Assembly (NCBI GenBank): GCA_019856515.1
Contig: CP082230.1
Span: 4,526,001-4,590,000 of the forward strand
Direction: 5' to 3'
DNA: 64,000 nt
Source: Prolixibacteraceae bacterium
GTDB taxonomy: Bacteria > Bacteroidota > Bacteroidia > Bacteroidales > Prolixibacteraceae
The translations under genes were made by a program, and so were the position numbers. The notes beneath the pieces were generated by a model. It had not been told where the DNA came from and did not search any database. It saw only the letters and a list, made by a program, of their open reading frames with translations. This document shows, piece after piece, positions 37,727-46,691 of this stretch; within the stretch, counting starts at the first letter, position 1, and each line of letters begins with the position of its first letter.

Positions 37727-39283
37727 CTATTTTGCGTAATTAATTGCTCTTGTTTCTCTAATAACAGTAATCTTAACTTGTCCAGGATAAGTCATTTCAT
37801 CCTGAATCTTTTTCGCGATATCGTATGATAGTTTCTCTGAATCTTCATCAGTAATCTTCTCACTACCTACGATAACCCTCAGTTCGCGACCAGCTTGAAT
37901 AGCATATGTCTTAAGAACGCCTGGATAAGATAGAGCCATCTGCTCCAAATCCTTTAGTCGCTTAATATATGCTTCTACTGCTTCTCTACGTGCACCAGGT
38001 CTCGCTCCAGAGATTGCATCACATGCTTGAACTATTGGTGCAATAAGAGTTTGCATCTCTACTTCATCATGGTGAGCACCAATTGCATTACACACATCAG
38101 GCTTCTCTTTAAACTTCTCTGCTAATTTCATACCAAGGATTGCATGTGGCAATTCTGGTTCTTCATCAGGCACTTTACCAATATCATGCAACAGTCCTGC
38201 ACGTTTAGCTTTCTTCGGATTCAGGCCTAGTTCTGCAGCCATAATAGCACATAAATTAGCCGTCTCTCTAGAGTGTTGAAGAAGATTCTGACCATAAGAA
38301 GAGCGATATTTCATCTTACCAATCAATCGAATTAATTCTGGATGCATTCCATGAATTCCTAGATCAATTGTAGTTCTCTTACCAGTTTCTATAATCTCTT
38401 CCTCTATCTGTTGCTTCACTTTATTTACCACCTCTTCAATTCTAGCAGGGTGGATACGACCATCGGTAACCAGTTGGTGTAAAGCCAAACGAGCCACTTC
38501 TCTTCGCACAGGATCGAATGCCGAAAGTACGATTGCTTCAGGAGTATCATCTACAATGATCTCAACACCTGTTGATGCTTCCAGCGCTCTAATGTTACGC
38601 CCTTCTCGACCAATGATACGTCCTTTGATCTCATCATTTTCGATATGGAAGATTGTTACAGAATTCTCAATAGCTGTTTCTGTTGCAACACGTTGAATCG
38701 CCTTAATAACAACTTTTTTCGCTTCTTTATTTGCATTCATTTTAGCATCGTCCATGATCTCCTGAATATAAGACATCGCTTCAGTCTTTGCTTCATTCTT
38801 CATTGATTCTACCAATTGAGCTTTCGCCTCTTCTGCAGATAGTGCCGAAATAATCTCTAACTTCTCAACCTGCTTACGATGTGTCTTTTCCAACTCTTCT
38901 TGTTGTTGTTCAACAACCTCAAGTTGACGAGAAAGGTTTTCTCTTATCGCATCGTTCTTCTTCTTATCAGTATCAAAGTCACGTACCTTGCGATTCAGTT
39001 CATCTTTACGTTGATTCAACGTCGACTCTTTCTGTTTTAATCTGTTTTCTGAAGCAGCAATCTTTTGGTTCTTTTCGTTGACCACCTTGTCATGCTCCGA
39101 CTTCAGTTGAATAAAACGCTCTTTTGCTTGAAGAATCTTTTTGTCCTTAAGAACTTTTGATTGATTCTCCGCATCGTTAATCATGGAGTCCCGCTTCTTC
39201 TTAAGTGCGGAGTCCCATAAATAGTAGGAAATTCCAGCACCTACGATAGCACCTCCAAAACCTATAATAATTTCAATAATCAT
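37727..39283 (-). CDS. rny: ribonuclease Y
   Basis: A 518-residue endoribonuclease that starts decay of many mRNAs. An N-terminal transmembrane helix (~3-22, [22 protein letters not shown]) anchors it to the inner membrane. A long coiled coil (~25-165) precedes a KH domain ([17 protein letters not shown], ~205-225) and an HD phosphohydrolase domain with [10 protein letters not shown] and GAHHDE metal ligands. Length and order are standard. Its neighbour zapA lies 174 bp upstream on the same strand, the usual Bacteroidota arrangement. Confidence 0.95.
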   Translation of the reverse strand: MIIEIIIGFGGAIVGAGISYYLWDSALKKKRDSMINDAENQSKVLKDKKILQAKERFIQLKSEHDKVVNEKNQKIAASENRLKQKESTLNQRKDELNRKVRDFDTDKKKNDAIRENLSRQLEVVEQQQEELEKTHRKQVEKLEIISALSAEEAKAQLVESMKNEAKTEAMSYIQEIMDDAKMNANKEAKKVVIKAIQRVATETAIENSVTIFHIENDEIKGRIIGREGRNIRALEASTGVEIIVDDTPEAIVLSAFDPVRREVARLALHQLVTDGRIHPARIEEVVNKVKQQIEEEIIETGKRTTIDLGIHGMHPELIRLIGKMKYRSSYGQNLLQHSRETANLCAIMAAELGLNPKKAKRAGLLHDIGKVPDEEPELPHAILGMKLAEKFKEKPDVCNAIGAHHDEVEMQTLIAPIVQACDAISGARPGARREAVEAYIKRLKDLEQMALSYPGVLKTYAIQAGRELRVIVGSEKITDEDSEKLSYDIAKKIQDEMTYPGQVKITVIRETRAINYAK

Positions 39284-39457
39284 ATTTACTTTTCTACTGT
39301 TTTACTTGTTTTACCTTGTGTCTCTAGCATCACGCTTTTATCTGAATGAATGAGACTGGTTGTGTAAGATACTACTCTTTTCCAGCTCTATAGATGATAT
39401 CTTGCGATAAAAACGACTAGAACACACATTAAATATAATAATATTGACAAAAAAGAG

Positions 39458-39757
39458 CTACTCTTTGTTCTCTTTTTCGTCAAAAAAAGACTCTAATTGG
39501 TCATTAAGATCTTCAATCTTTTCCACAAATGGAGATAAATCTTGTTGGTCTTTCAGAAGGAGCATCTCAACCACATATTGTAGTGATGTCATGGCAAGTG
39601 AATCAAAGTCGTCTTTACCAAAGCGCTGCTTATATTGAAGTACTTTTTCATTGATAAGTTTCGTTGCCATACGAATCTTTTCTTCTTCAGAACGTTCGAT
39701 TCTCAATGGGAATCTTCTCTCTGCTATATTTACACTTATCGATAATTTATCTTCCAT
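39458..39757 (-). CDS. zapA: cell division protein ZapA
   Basis: A 99-residue ZapA: a small N-terminal globular part (LSISVNIAERRFPLRIERSEE) followed by a long helix and coiled coil (KLINEKVLQYK, SLAMTSLQYVVEMLLLKDQ). ZapA cross-links FtsZ filaments at the division ring in the cytoplasm. It starts 23 bp after the coiled-coil gene and precedes rny. The acidic tail (FFDEKENKE) is typical of Bacteroidota. Confidence 0.88.
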   Translation of the reverse strand: MEDKLSISVNIAERRFPLRIERSEEEKIRMATKLINEKVLQYKQRFGKDDFDSLAMTSLQYVVEMLLLKDQQDLSPFVEKIEDLNDQLESFFDEKENKE

Positions 39758-39780
39758 AATTTGAATAGTTACTCCAGAGT

Positions 39781-40074
39781 TTATTTACTAAGCATTGCTA
39801 TACATTGATCAATCTCCTTGATCAACTGGTTGATCTTCTTCTTGGTCATCTTACTATTCTCTTCCGATCCTGTAAATGCAACAGCCATAGTCGCATTTTG
39901 ATAATCTTGAGCAAGTGACTCATTTTGATCTTTAAGATCAACAATCTGATTTTGGAGCATACGATTTACCTCATCCAATTTTCTGTATTTATCCTCCAAT
40001 TGATTATACATTGAGGTTAACCTATTTACCTTTTGTTCAAAACCTTGTAAAAGCTTAGACTCCTTTTCTGTCAT
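39781..40074 (-). CDS. small coiled-coil protein upstream of zapA
   Basis: A 97-residue, highly charged protein. Residues ~5-62 form an almost continuous coiled coil (heptads with Leu at LTSMYNQLEDKYRKLDEVN and beyond). A short Thr/Ser-rich linker then leads to a second helix (KKKINQLIKEIDQCIAMLSK). I know no enzyme domain in it. The conserved position before zapA suggests a ZapB-like partner in cell division, but this is inference from context and shape. A -7 element lies 19 bp before its start. Confidence 0.6.
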   Translation of the reverse strand: MTEKESKLLQGFEQKVNRLTSMYNQLEDKYRKLDEVNRMLQNQIVDLKDQNESLAQDYQNATMAVAFTGSEENSKMTKKKINQLIKEIDQCIAMLSK

Positions 40075-40093
40075 TGTTATTCAATTTGTTTCA

Positions 40094-40101
40094 CAAAATT
40101 A
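40094..40101 (-). promoter_or_regulatory. -7 element of the coiled-coil/zapA unit (TAATTTTG on the minus strand)
   Basis: Exact TAnnTTTG match on the minus strand 19 bp before the start codon; no correctly spaced -33 TTTG is seen. Confidence 0.5.
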
Positions 40102-40202
40102 ACATTTTCATTAAATAGAAAAAATTAAAAAATCCTTCATTTTGATTTCAAATCGTTTTTTAAAGTTATTAATTTCGATGATTCAAAACAATAAAATTTT
40201 AA

Positions 40203-42056
40203 ATGAAACGACTTACCTCCATATTTATTTTCATTCTTTTTACAATAACTAGTCTGAAAGCACAGTTTAATAATTTTGTTCAACCGGTGAAGATCCCCAT
40301 TAGGGTGGCTGGTTCATTTGGTGAACTGAGATCAAATCATTTTCATTCGGGCATTGACATCAAAACCAATGGTCGAGTTGGTTTGCCAATTCATGTTGTT
40401 GAAAATGGTTACATTTCCCGAATAAAAGTTTCTCCATCTGGATTTGGTTATGCATTATATATTAAGCACCCAAACGGATATACTACAGTTTACGGACATT
40501 TAAGTCGTTTTGCACCTAAGATTGATCAATGGGTTAAAAAGCAGCAGTACAAAAAAGAGGCATTTGCTGTCGATCTTGTACCACCGAAAACGCTTTTTAA
40601 ATTAAAAAGAGATGAAGTGATTGCTTATTCTGGAAACAGTGGAAGTTCTGGAGGGCCTCATCTTCATTATGAGATACGAGAAACGGCAAAACAAGTTCCT
40701 TTAAACCCTGCCACACGTGGGTTGAAAATTAAAGACACCCGCAAACCTTTGCTACATCGTCTTTATGTTTACCCATTAGATGCCAATAGTTGTGTCAACG
40801 GGCAGAACCATCCCGTTAGTTTCCCTCTAGTACCATCTTCAAAAGGATATGGCATAAAGGACCATAACAAGATCTATGTGGATGGACATGTAGGAGTTGG
40901 AATAGAGGTGGTAGATTATGTCTCAGGGAGTTGGTCTAAATGTGGAATTAACCATGCCTTTTTAAGAAGAGAGAATACCACGAAAGAAGACACGTTGTTT
41001 GCTTTTGATATCGACCGATTCCATTTCTATGAATCACGATATATTAATGCACACATCGACTATTCTCGAAAATGGCATACTGGACATAAGGTTCATCGTA
41101 TGTATCGCCTACCTGGCAACTATTTATCAATATATCGAAAGAAGTATTCTAATGCATCTATTTTAATAGACAAGAACCACCAAAGAGATAGTTTTAGATT
41201 AGGTGTTGCTGATAGTTGGAAGAACAGTTCATATCTTCTTTTTTCGTTAACCTACCGTGACTACTCTAAAGAGATAAAAGAGTTTCAGTCAAAAGATCTT
41301 TTCTTAAAACCGATACAACCTCTATCTTGGGGAGATATGAAAACGGGTAACGAGTATAAAGGTTCATCTGAAGACATGATCAATGAGCATTTAGGTCATC
41401 GTGATAACGTTCAACTCACTGAAGAGCTTAAATATAATTCTGCGCACTATTTTCATGACCGTTGGTTCTCTTTCAAAATAGACAATCGAACGCTGTACCA
41501 AGACACAAAATTTAAAGGTGAAATAATCAACTCCCCGATAGCAAAATGGTCACCTATATATGCTTTTTATCCAGATGATATTGCATTACATCGAAGTGCA
41601 TCGATATCATTTAAAATAGGAAATATTCCAGACTCCCTATTGAGTAAATCATATGTTGCTAAGCTCTCTAAAGATGGAAAACATCGTTATTATGCTGGAG
41701 GAAAAATAGAAGGTGACTTAGCCAAATTTAAGACTCGAAATCTAGGTAAATTTACAATCGAAGTGGACACTATAGCTCCAAAATTACGTTCACTAACTTT
41801 AGTGCATAAGAAACAGCGATTAAAGAACAAACAAGGGATTCGATTTGTGGTGAAAGAAAAAGAGACCGGAATTTCACACTATCGTGGTGAGATTGATGGG
41901 AAATATGCCTTGTTCACCTATGATTCGAAGAATCGCCTGTTTGAATACAAAGTTGATGCGACGCGATTATCGAAAACCGCTGTACATCAATTACAATTCA
42001 CCGTAAAGGATAATTGTGGAAATATCACAGAATTTAATGGCTCATTTGTCTTTTGA
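40203..42056 (+). CDS. M23-family metallopeptidase (LytM/peptidoglycan hydrolase-like)
   Basis: A 617-residue exported protein with a signal peptide ending LKAQ. The M23 domain (~35-170) keeps all zinc ligands: H48 and D52 in HFHSGIDI, H99 in VYGHL, and H153/H155 in GPHLHYE. The remaining ~440 residues are beta-rich and have no domain I can name; a large C-terminal region of this kind is usual for Bacteroidota members. The likely role is cleavage of peptidoglycan cross-links in the periplasm. It is transcribed divergently from the coiled-coil/zapA genes. Confidence 0.88.
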   Translation: MKRLTSIFIFILFTITSLKAQFNNFVQPVKIPIRVAGSFGELRSNHFHSGIDIKTNGRVGLPIHVVENGYISRIKVSPSGFGYALYIKHPNGYTTVYGHLSRFAPKIDQWVKKQQYKKEAFAVDLVPPKTLFKLKRDEVIAYSGNSGSSGGPHLHYEIRETAKQVPLNPATRGLKIKDTRKPLLHRLYVYPLDANSCVNGQNHPVSFPLVPSSKGYGIKDHNKIYVDGHVGVGIEVVDYVSGSWSKCGINHAFLRRENTTKEDTLFAFDIDRFHFYESRYINAHIDYSRKWHTGHKVHRMYRLPGNYLSIYRKKYSNASILIDKNHQRDSFRLGVADSWKNSSYLLFSLTYRDYSKEIKEFQSKDLFLKPIQPLSWGDMKTGNEYKGSSEDMINEHLGHRDNVQLTEELKYNSAHYFHDRWFSFKIDNRTLYQDTKFKGEIINSPIAKWSPIYAFYPDDIALHRSASISFKIGNIPDSLLSKSYVAKLSKDGKHRYYAGGKIEGDLAKFKTRNLGKFTIEVDTIAPKLRSLTLVHKKQRLKNKQGIRFVVKEKETGISHYRGEIDGKYALFTYDSKNRLFEYKVDATRLSKTAVHQLQFTVKDNCGNITEFNGSFVF

Positions 42057-42140
42057 CAGTAAAAAGTTCATTATTTTTCTTTTATTTTGACTTATAACCA
42101 TCGGGATAAAACAATATTAATCACGTAAAAATAAAAAACA

Positions 42141-43811
42141 ATGTTGAAAAGACTATCTAGTTTATTCTTAGGGCTTTTCATGTTAGCTACTTACAGTAGT
42201 GATGCATGTACCAACTTCCTAATCACCAAAGGGGCTTCAAAGGATGGGTCCACAATGGTTACATATGCTGCGGACTCTCACTCTCTATATGGAGAACTTT
42301 ACTTTTGGCCTGCTGCCGATCATGCACAAGGTGCGATGCGTGATGTTTACGATTGGGATTCAGGAAAATATCTTGGACAAATTCCAGAGTTATCGCATAC
42401 CTACCAAGTTGTTGGTAATATGAATGAGCACCAACTAGTCATCGGGGAAACAACTTTCGGAGGACGATCAGAATTACATGGTCAAGCAGGTGCTGTAATT
42501 GACTATGGTAGTTTAATCTACATTACTCTTCAGAGAGCTAAAACAGCTCGTGAGGCGATCAAGACGATGTCTGATTTAATGAATAAATACGGTTATTACA
42601 GTTCTGGAGAGTCATTCTCTATCTCTGATGGTAATGAAGTATGGATCATGGAAGTTATCGGTAAAGGTGAAGGCGAAAAAGGAGCTGTATGGGTTGCTCG
42701 TCGTGTTCCTGATGGATATGTTTCGGGACATGCAAACCAAGCACGTATCACTACTTTCCCTCTTAACGATCCTGACAACTGTTTATATTCGGACGATGTA
42801 ATCTCTTTTGCTAGAGAAAAAGGATTCTTTAAAGGGAAAAACAAAGACTTTAGTTTTTCTGATGTATATGCACCAGTAGACTTTGGTGCTGCTCGTTTCT
42901 GTGATGCACGTGTGTGGGCTGCATTCAATCGTATCGCTCCTGATATGAAACAATATGAGCAATATGCTCTTGGCAAAGTGAAGTACGACAAGAAAGGTTA
43001 TGCAACCAACCGTTTTCCTCTTTGGGTTAAACCAACCAACAAACTGTCTGCTAAAGACGTAATGGATCTAATGAGAGACCACTACGAAGGAACAGCATTA
43101 GATATGACACAAGATGTAGGAGCTGGCCCATATAAATTACCTTATCGTTGGAGAGGTCTTACATGGGAAGTGGATTCAGTGAAGTACTGTAATGAACGTG
43201 CCACTTCTACACAACAAACAGCCTTCTCTTTCGTAGGTCAATCTCGTGCAGATATGCCAGCTGCAATTGGTGGGGTACTATGGTTTGGAATGGATGACAC
43301 ATACTCTACTTGTTACACGCCTATCTACTGTAACATCGAAGAAGTTCCTGAATGTTTCAAAATCGGTAACGGCGACCTTCTTACATGGTCATCTACTTCT
43401 GCTTTTTGGGTATTTAATAGCGTTACAAATTTCTGTTACTCTCGCTACAGTGATATGATTGTTGATCTTAAGAAAGTACAAGATCGCATTGAGCTTGAGT
43501 CTACTGCTTTAGCTCCTGCTGTTGAAACTGCTGCTACAGCACTATGGAATGCAGGAAACAAAGAGCTTGCAAAGAAATATCTTTCTGACTACTCTATCAT
43601 GAGAGCCGAGAAAATGACAAACGAATGGAGAGAACTTGGACACTACCTTATGATCAAATATCTTGATGGTAATGTGAAAAAAGAGAAAGATGGTAAATTC
43701 TTGAGAACCAAGGATAATATGCCAGCTTCGCCAAACCATCCAGGTTATCCTGCTTCTTACTATCGTCGTGTAGTGAAAGAGACAGGCGATCATTTTAAAG
43801 TGATTAAGTAG
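42141..43811 (+). CDS. C69-family dipeptidase (Ntn hydrolase)
   Basis: A 556-residue secreted peptidase of the PepD/acylase-like Ntn-hydrolase group. The signal peptide is followed directly by C23 in SDACTNFLITKGAS, so signal cleavage would expose this Cys as the N-terminal nucleophile. GSTMVTYAADSH, VIGETTFGGR and the SGESFSISDGNEVWIMEVIGKG stretch are conserved in the family. It probably cleaves dipeptides in the periplasm. It is monocistronic between the M23 gene and rplS. Confidence 0.9.
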   Translation: MLKRLSSLFLGLFMLATYSSDACTNFLITKGASKDGSTMVTYAADSHSLYGELYFWPAADHAQGAMRDVYDWDSGKYLGQIPELSHTYQVVGNMNEHQLVIGETTFGGRSELHGQAGAVIDYGSLIYITLQRAKTAREAIKTMSDLMNKYGYYSSGESFSISDGNEVWIMEVIGKGEGEKGAVWVARRVPDGYVSGHANQARITTFPLNDPDNCLYSDDVISFAREKGFFKGKNKDFSFSDVYAPVDFGAARFCDARVWAAFNRIAPDMKQYEQYALGKVKYDKKGYATNRFPLWVKPTNKLSAKDVMDLMRDHYEGTALDMTQDVGAGPYKLPYRWRGLTWEVDSVKYCNERATSTQQTAFSFVGQSRADMPAAIGGVLWFGMDDTYSTCYTPIYCNIEEVPECFKIGNGDLLTWSSTSAFWVFNSVTNFCYSRYSDMIVDLKKVQDRIELESTALAPAVETAATALWNAGNKELAKKYLSDYSIMRAEKMTNEWRELGHYLMIKYLDGNVKKEKDGKFLRTKDNMPASPNHPGYPASYYRRVVKETGDHFKVIK

Positions 43812-43837
43812 TACCAGCGAAAAAAAGCGTTTAATGG

Positions 43838-43868
43838 TTGCTCTATTTACAAAAACATTGTAAATTTG
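43838..43868 (+). promoter_or_regulatory. promoter of rplS
   Basis: TTG at 43838-43840, a 20-bp spacer and TAAATTTG at 43861-43868. The transcript would start near 43875, 65 nt before the start codon, and leaves an in-frame ATG at 43910 usable but unlikely. Confidence 0.65.
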
Positions 43869-43939
43869 CGCCCAAATGGTGTAATCTCTGACAAGATAAT
43901 TTGTGAATATTGCACTATAACACATTAAAAAATACTGTA

Positions 43940-44293
43940 ATGGATTTAATGAAGGTTGCGTTAGACGCGATTAAAGCTGAAGGTAAAGAGCAAGAGTTGT
44001 CTTTTGGTGCTGGTGATACTGTAACTATCAACTACCGTATTGTAGAGGGTAGTAAAGAGCGTATCCAGAAGTTCCGTGGGGTTGTTATCCAAGTTAAAGG
44101 ACAATCTGGACAAGAGATGTTTACTGTTCGTAAAATGTCTGGTAATGTTGGTGTTGAGCGTATCTTCCCAATCAATTCACCTTTCATTGACGAGATCGAA
44201 GTTAACCGTCGTGGTAAAGTACGTCGTGCTCGTATCTACTATTTCCGTAATCTTACTGGTAAGAAAGCGAAAATCAAAGAGAGAAAATTTTAA
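43940..44293 (+). CDS. rplS: 50S ribosomal protein L19
   Basis: A 117-residue L19. The start is the ATG at 43940, which gives the usual [12 protein letters not shown] beginning and family length; an in-frame ATG at 43910 would add ten residues. [33 protein letters not shown] and [16 protein letters not shown] motifs are diagnostic. L19 sits at the 30S-50S interface. The gene stands alone with its own promoter and terminator. Confidence 0.96.
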   Translation: MDLMKVALDAIKAEGKEQELSFGAGDTVTINYRIVEGSKERIQKFRGVVIQVKGQSGQEMFTVRKMSGNVGVERIFPINSPFIDEIEVNRRGKVRRARIYYFRNLTGKKAKIKERKF

Positions 44294-44312
44294 TTTTATC
44301 TCTATACAAAAT

Positions 44313-44347
44313 AAAAAGGGGCAACACACTGTGTTTGCCCCTTTTTT
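44313..44347 (+). terminator. terminator of rplS
   Basis: AAAAAGGGGCAA and TTTGCCCCTTTTTT form a strong stem, with CACA/TGTG extending it past a one-base bulge, followed by a T tract. The A-rich left arm would also help stop minus-strand transcription from the hydrogenase operon. Confidence 0.88.
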
Positions 44348-44395
44348 GTAATGTTTTGCCCTGATAGAGCATCTGCACATTATCTAAAGATAATA

Positions 44396-44884
44396 TCAAA
44401 TCAAGCTCTTCTGATATTCACATATAATATCTTTAACCTGTTTGACCGAAACCCTTCCATACACTTTATCTCCAACCATCACTATCGGAGCTAAGCCGCA
44501 TGCACCCACGCAGCGTAGACAACTTAAAGAAAAATTGCCATCTTGTGTGGTCTCACCTACATCAATACGTAATTGTCGTTTAAACTCATCTACCAACTTC
44601 TCTGCGCCCCTCACATAACATGCCGTTCCCATACATATAGAGATCGGATGTTTTCCTTGAGGGATCATCGAAAAGAAAGAGTAGAAGCTCACCACACCAT
44701 ACACCTTTGCCACCGACATTTGAAGTTTCTGCGCAATTATCTCTTGAACCTCTGCTGGTAGATATCCCAATTTATGTTGACAGCGATGAAGTATATTGAT
44801 CAACTCATCTTCTCTATATTGAAAATCTGAACAAGCTTCTTCTACCGTCTCTATCGCAAAAGAGGATAATTTTATTGTTTTCAT
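44396..44884 (-). CDS. NuoE-like [2Fe-2S] subunit of the hydrogenase
   Basis: A 162-residue thioredoxin-fold subunit corresponding to HydC/HndA of bifurcating hydrogenases. I start it at the ATG at 44884, which follows the hydrogenase stop by 25 bp; a start at 44929 would overlap that gene. The [2Fe-2S] ligands C84, C89, C125 and C129 lie in SICMGTACYVRG and CLRCVGACG. It passes electrons between HydB and the catalytic subunit. It is the last gene of the minus-strand hydrogenase cluster, although in many operons this gene comes first. Confidence 0.88.
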   Translation of the reverse strand: MKTIKLSSFAIETVEEACSDFQYREDELINILHRCQHKLGYLPAEVQEIIAQKLQMSVAKVYGVVSFYSFFSMIPQGKHPISICMGTACYVRGAEKLVDEFKRQLRIDVGETTQDGNFSLSCLRCVGACGLAPIVMVGDKVYGRVSVKQVKDIICEYQKSLI

Positions 44885-44909
44885 ATTCTCTTGTTTTAGG
44901 TCGTTACTA

Positions 44910-46691
44910 TTACATTTCGCTATCATCAATAGTTATCTGTGATGATCTATCAAAATAACTCGTATGAAGTAAATGCTCCGCTTTTTCACTCAGAGGATGT
45001 CCCAAGAACTCTTCATACACCTTCATCACCGATGCATTCTCATGAGACTTCCTAATCTTCATCTGCTTATCTTCACTATAGATGGCCTTTTGTCTCTCCA
45101 GCAAGATCGATGTTTTATTATGATGGAACGGTTGTCCTCCACCTCCAATACATCCTCCTGGACAAGACATAATCTCAATAGCGTGATAATGACAACGACC
45201 CTCTTGAATCTCTTCTAATAGCTTTCTAGCGTGACCTAAACCGTGGGCAATACCAATCTTAATAGGCAACCCATCAAAATCTACTGTTGCACTACGTATC
45301 GCATCCATTCCTCGTAATGATTCAAAGTCAATATTCTCCAACTTTTTACCTGTCTGCAACTCATAGGCTGTACGTGTTGCAGCTTCAATCACTCCACCGG
45401 TAGTTCCAAATATCAATCCCGCACCAGTAGATTCTCCTAGAGGTTGATCAAACTCTGATGGTTCTAACTGTTTAAAATCAATATTTGAGATCTTAATCAA
45501 TCGAGCCAACTCACGTGTCGTAATGGAGAAGTTAACATCTGGATCTCCATCCACCTTAAACTCATCTCTTTCACACTCATATTTCTTTGCCACACAAGGC
45601 ATAATAGAGACCACAATCAACTTTTCTCTTGGAACACCAATCTTCTCAGCAAAGTAACTCTTTGCAATCGCACCGAAGATCTGTTGAGGGGAACGGGTGG
45701 TCGATGGAATCTCCTTCATATCAGGGAAATTCTGCTCAATAAATCGAACCCAGGCAGGACAACATGATGTCAAGATAGGAAGCTTAACTGTTTTATCACC
45801 TTCAAGATGTCGTGTTAATCGTTCCAATAACTCTGCCGACTCCTCCATAATGGTCATATCAGCAGCAAAATCAGTATCAAACACATAATCAAATCCTAGG
45901 TTCTTCAACGCTGTAACCATCTGTCCAGTCACACTTGTACCCACAGGATAACCAAAAGACTCTCCTAGTGCTGCTCTAACTGCTGGAGCTGTCTGTGCAA
46001 TCACAGTATATTCCGGGTTGGCCAAGGCCTGTATAACATCTTTAGAATAGTCCGCTTCCGATAATGCTCCCGTAGGACAAACAGCCACACATTGACCACA
46101 GAAAGTACATGACGATTCATTCAAATCCATATGAAATGCAGGACTTACTACCGCCTCAAAACCTCTCTCTACTGCCGATAGGGCATGTACCGTCTGAAAA
46201 TCACTACACATGGTAATACAACGTCTACACAGAATACATTTATCCATATCACGGATAATCGCTTTCGAGAAATCTTCTCTATAGGTCGATTTCTCTCCCT
46301 CAAAGTGAATCTCACGAATACCAAGATCTTGTGCCATCGTCTGCAATTCACACTGTCCCGATTTCGCACAGGTGAGACACTCATATGGGTGATCCGAGAT
46401 AATAAGCTCCAAAATATTTCTACGCGCATGAATCACACGAATGGTATTGGTCTTTACCTCCATACCATCCAAACACTTGGTGGCACAGGCAGGCGACAAA
46501 TTACGCTTACCTTTTACTTCTACCGAGCATATACGACATCCCCCTGGTCGGTTCTCAATATTGATATCGTCCATCTTCATGTGGCACAATGCAGGGATAT
46601 GGATACCCACCTTCTGGGCTGCCTCCAAGATGGTTGTGCCTTCAGCCACCTCTACGGCTTTATTATCTATGATTAACTGTATATTTTTCAT
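44910..46691 (-). CDS. hydA: [FeFe]-hydrogenase catalytic subunit, group A
   Basis: A 593-residue catalytic subunit, probably of an electron-bifurcating enzyme. An N-terminal [2Fe-2S] domain (C36, C52, C55, C69) is followed by a His-Cys3 cluster (H101, C105, C108, C114) and two [4Fe-4S] clusters (C152-C162 and C195-C205). The H-cluster domain has intact TSCCPAW (308-314), MPCVAKKYE (364-372) and EIMSCPGGCIGGGGQP (506-521). Ligands are C310, C366, C510 and C514, and C311 supplies the usual proton-transfer thiol. It overlaps the hydB gene by 4 bp. The maturation genes hydE, hydF and hydG are not in the window. Confidence 0.95.
   Translation of the reverse strand: MKNIQLIIDNKAVEVAEGTTILEAAQKVGIHIPALCHMKMDDINIENRPGGCRICSVEVKGKRNLSPACATKCLDGMEVKTNTIRVIHARRNILELIISDHPYECLTCAKSGQCELQTMAQDLGIREIHFEGEKSTYREDFSKAIIRDMDKCILCRRCITMCSDFQTVHALSAVERGFEAVVSPAFHMDLNESSCTFCGQCVAVCPTGALSEADYSKDVIQALANPEYTVIAQTAPAVRAALGESFGYPVGTSVTGQMVTALKNLGFDYVFDTDFAADMTIMEESAELLERLTRHLEGDKTVKLPILTSCCPAWVRFIEQNFPDMKEIPSTTRSPQQIFGAIAKSYFAEKIGVPREKLIVVSIMPCVAKKYECERDEFKVDGDPDVNFSITTRELARLIKISNIDFKQLEPSEFDQPLGESTGAGLIFGTTGGVIEAATRTAYELQTGKKLENIDFESLRGMDAIRSATVDFDGLPIKIGIAHGLGHARKLLEEIQEGRCHYHAIEIMSCPGGCIGGGGQPFHHNKTSILLERQKAIYSEDKQMKIRKSHENASVMKVYEEFLGHPLSEKAEHLLHTSYFDRSSQITIDDSEM

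Noticed and set aside
42596..42991. 131-codon frame antisense to the C69 dipeptidase
   Set aside because: Shadow frame inside a well-supported gene, without domain or start signals.
44885..44929. Earlier ATG starts for the NuoE-like subunit
   Set aside because: They overlap the end of hydA by 20 bp and add residues not typical of the family; the ATG at 44884 gives a normal N-terminus. This remains open without expression data.
46185..46676. 163-codon frame antisense to hydA
   Set aside because: It overlaps the Fe-S domains of an intact hydrogenase and shows no protein-like features of its own.
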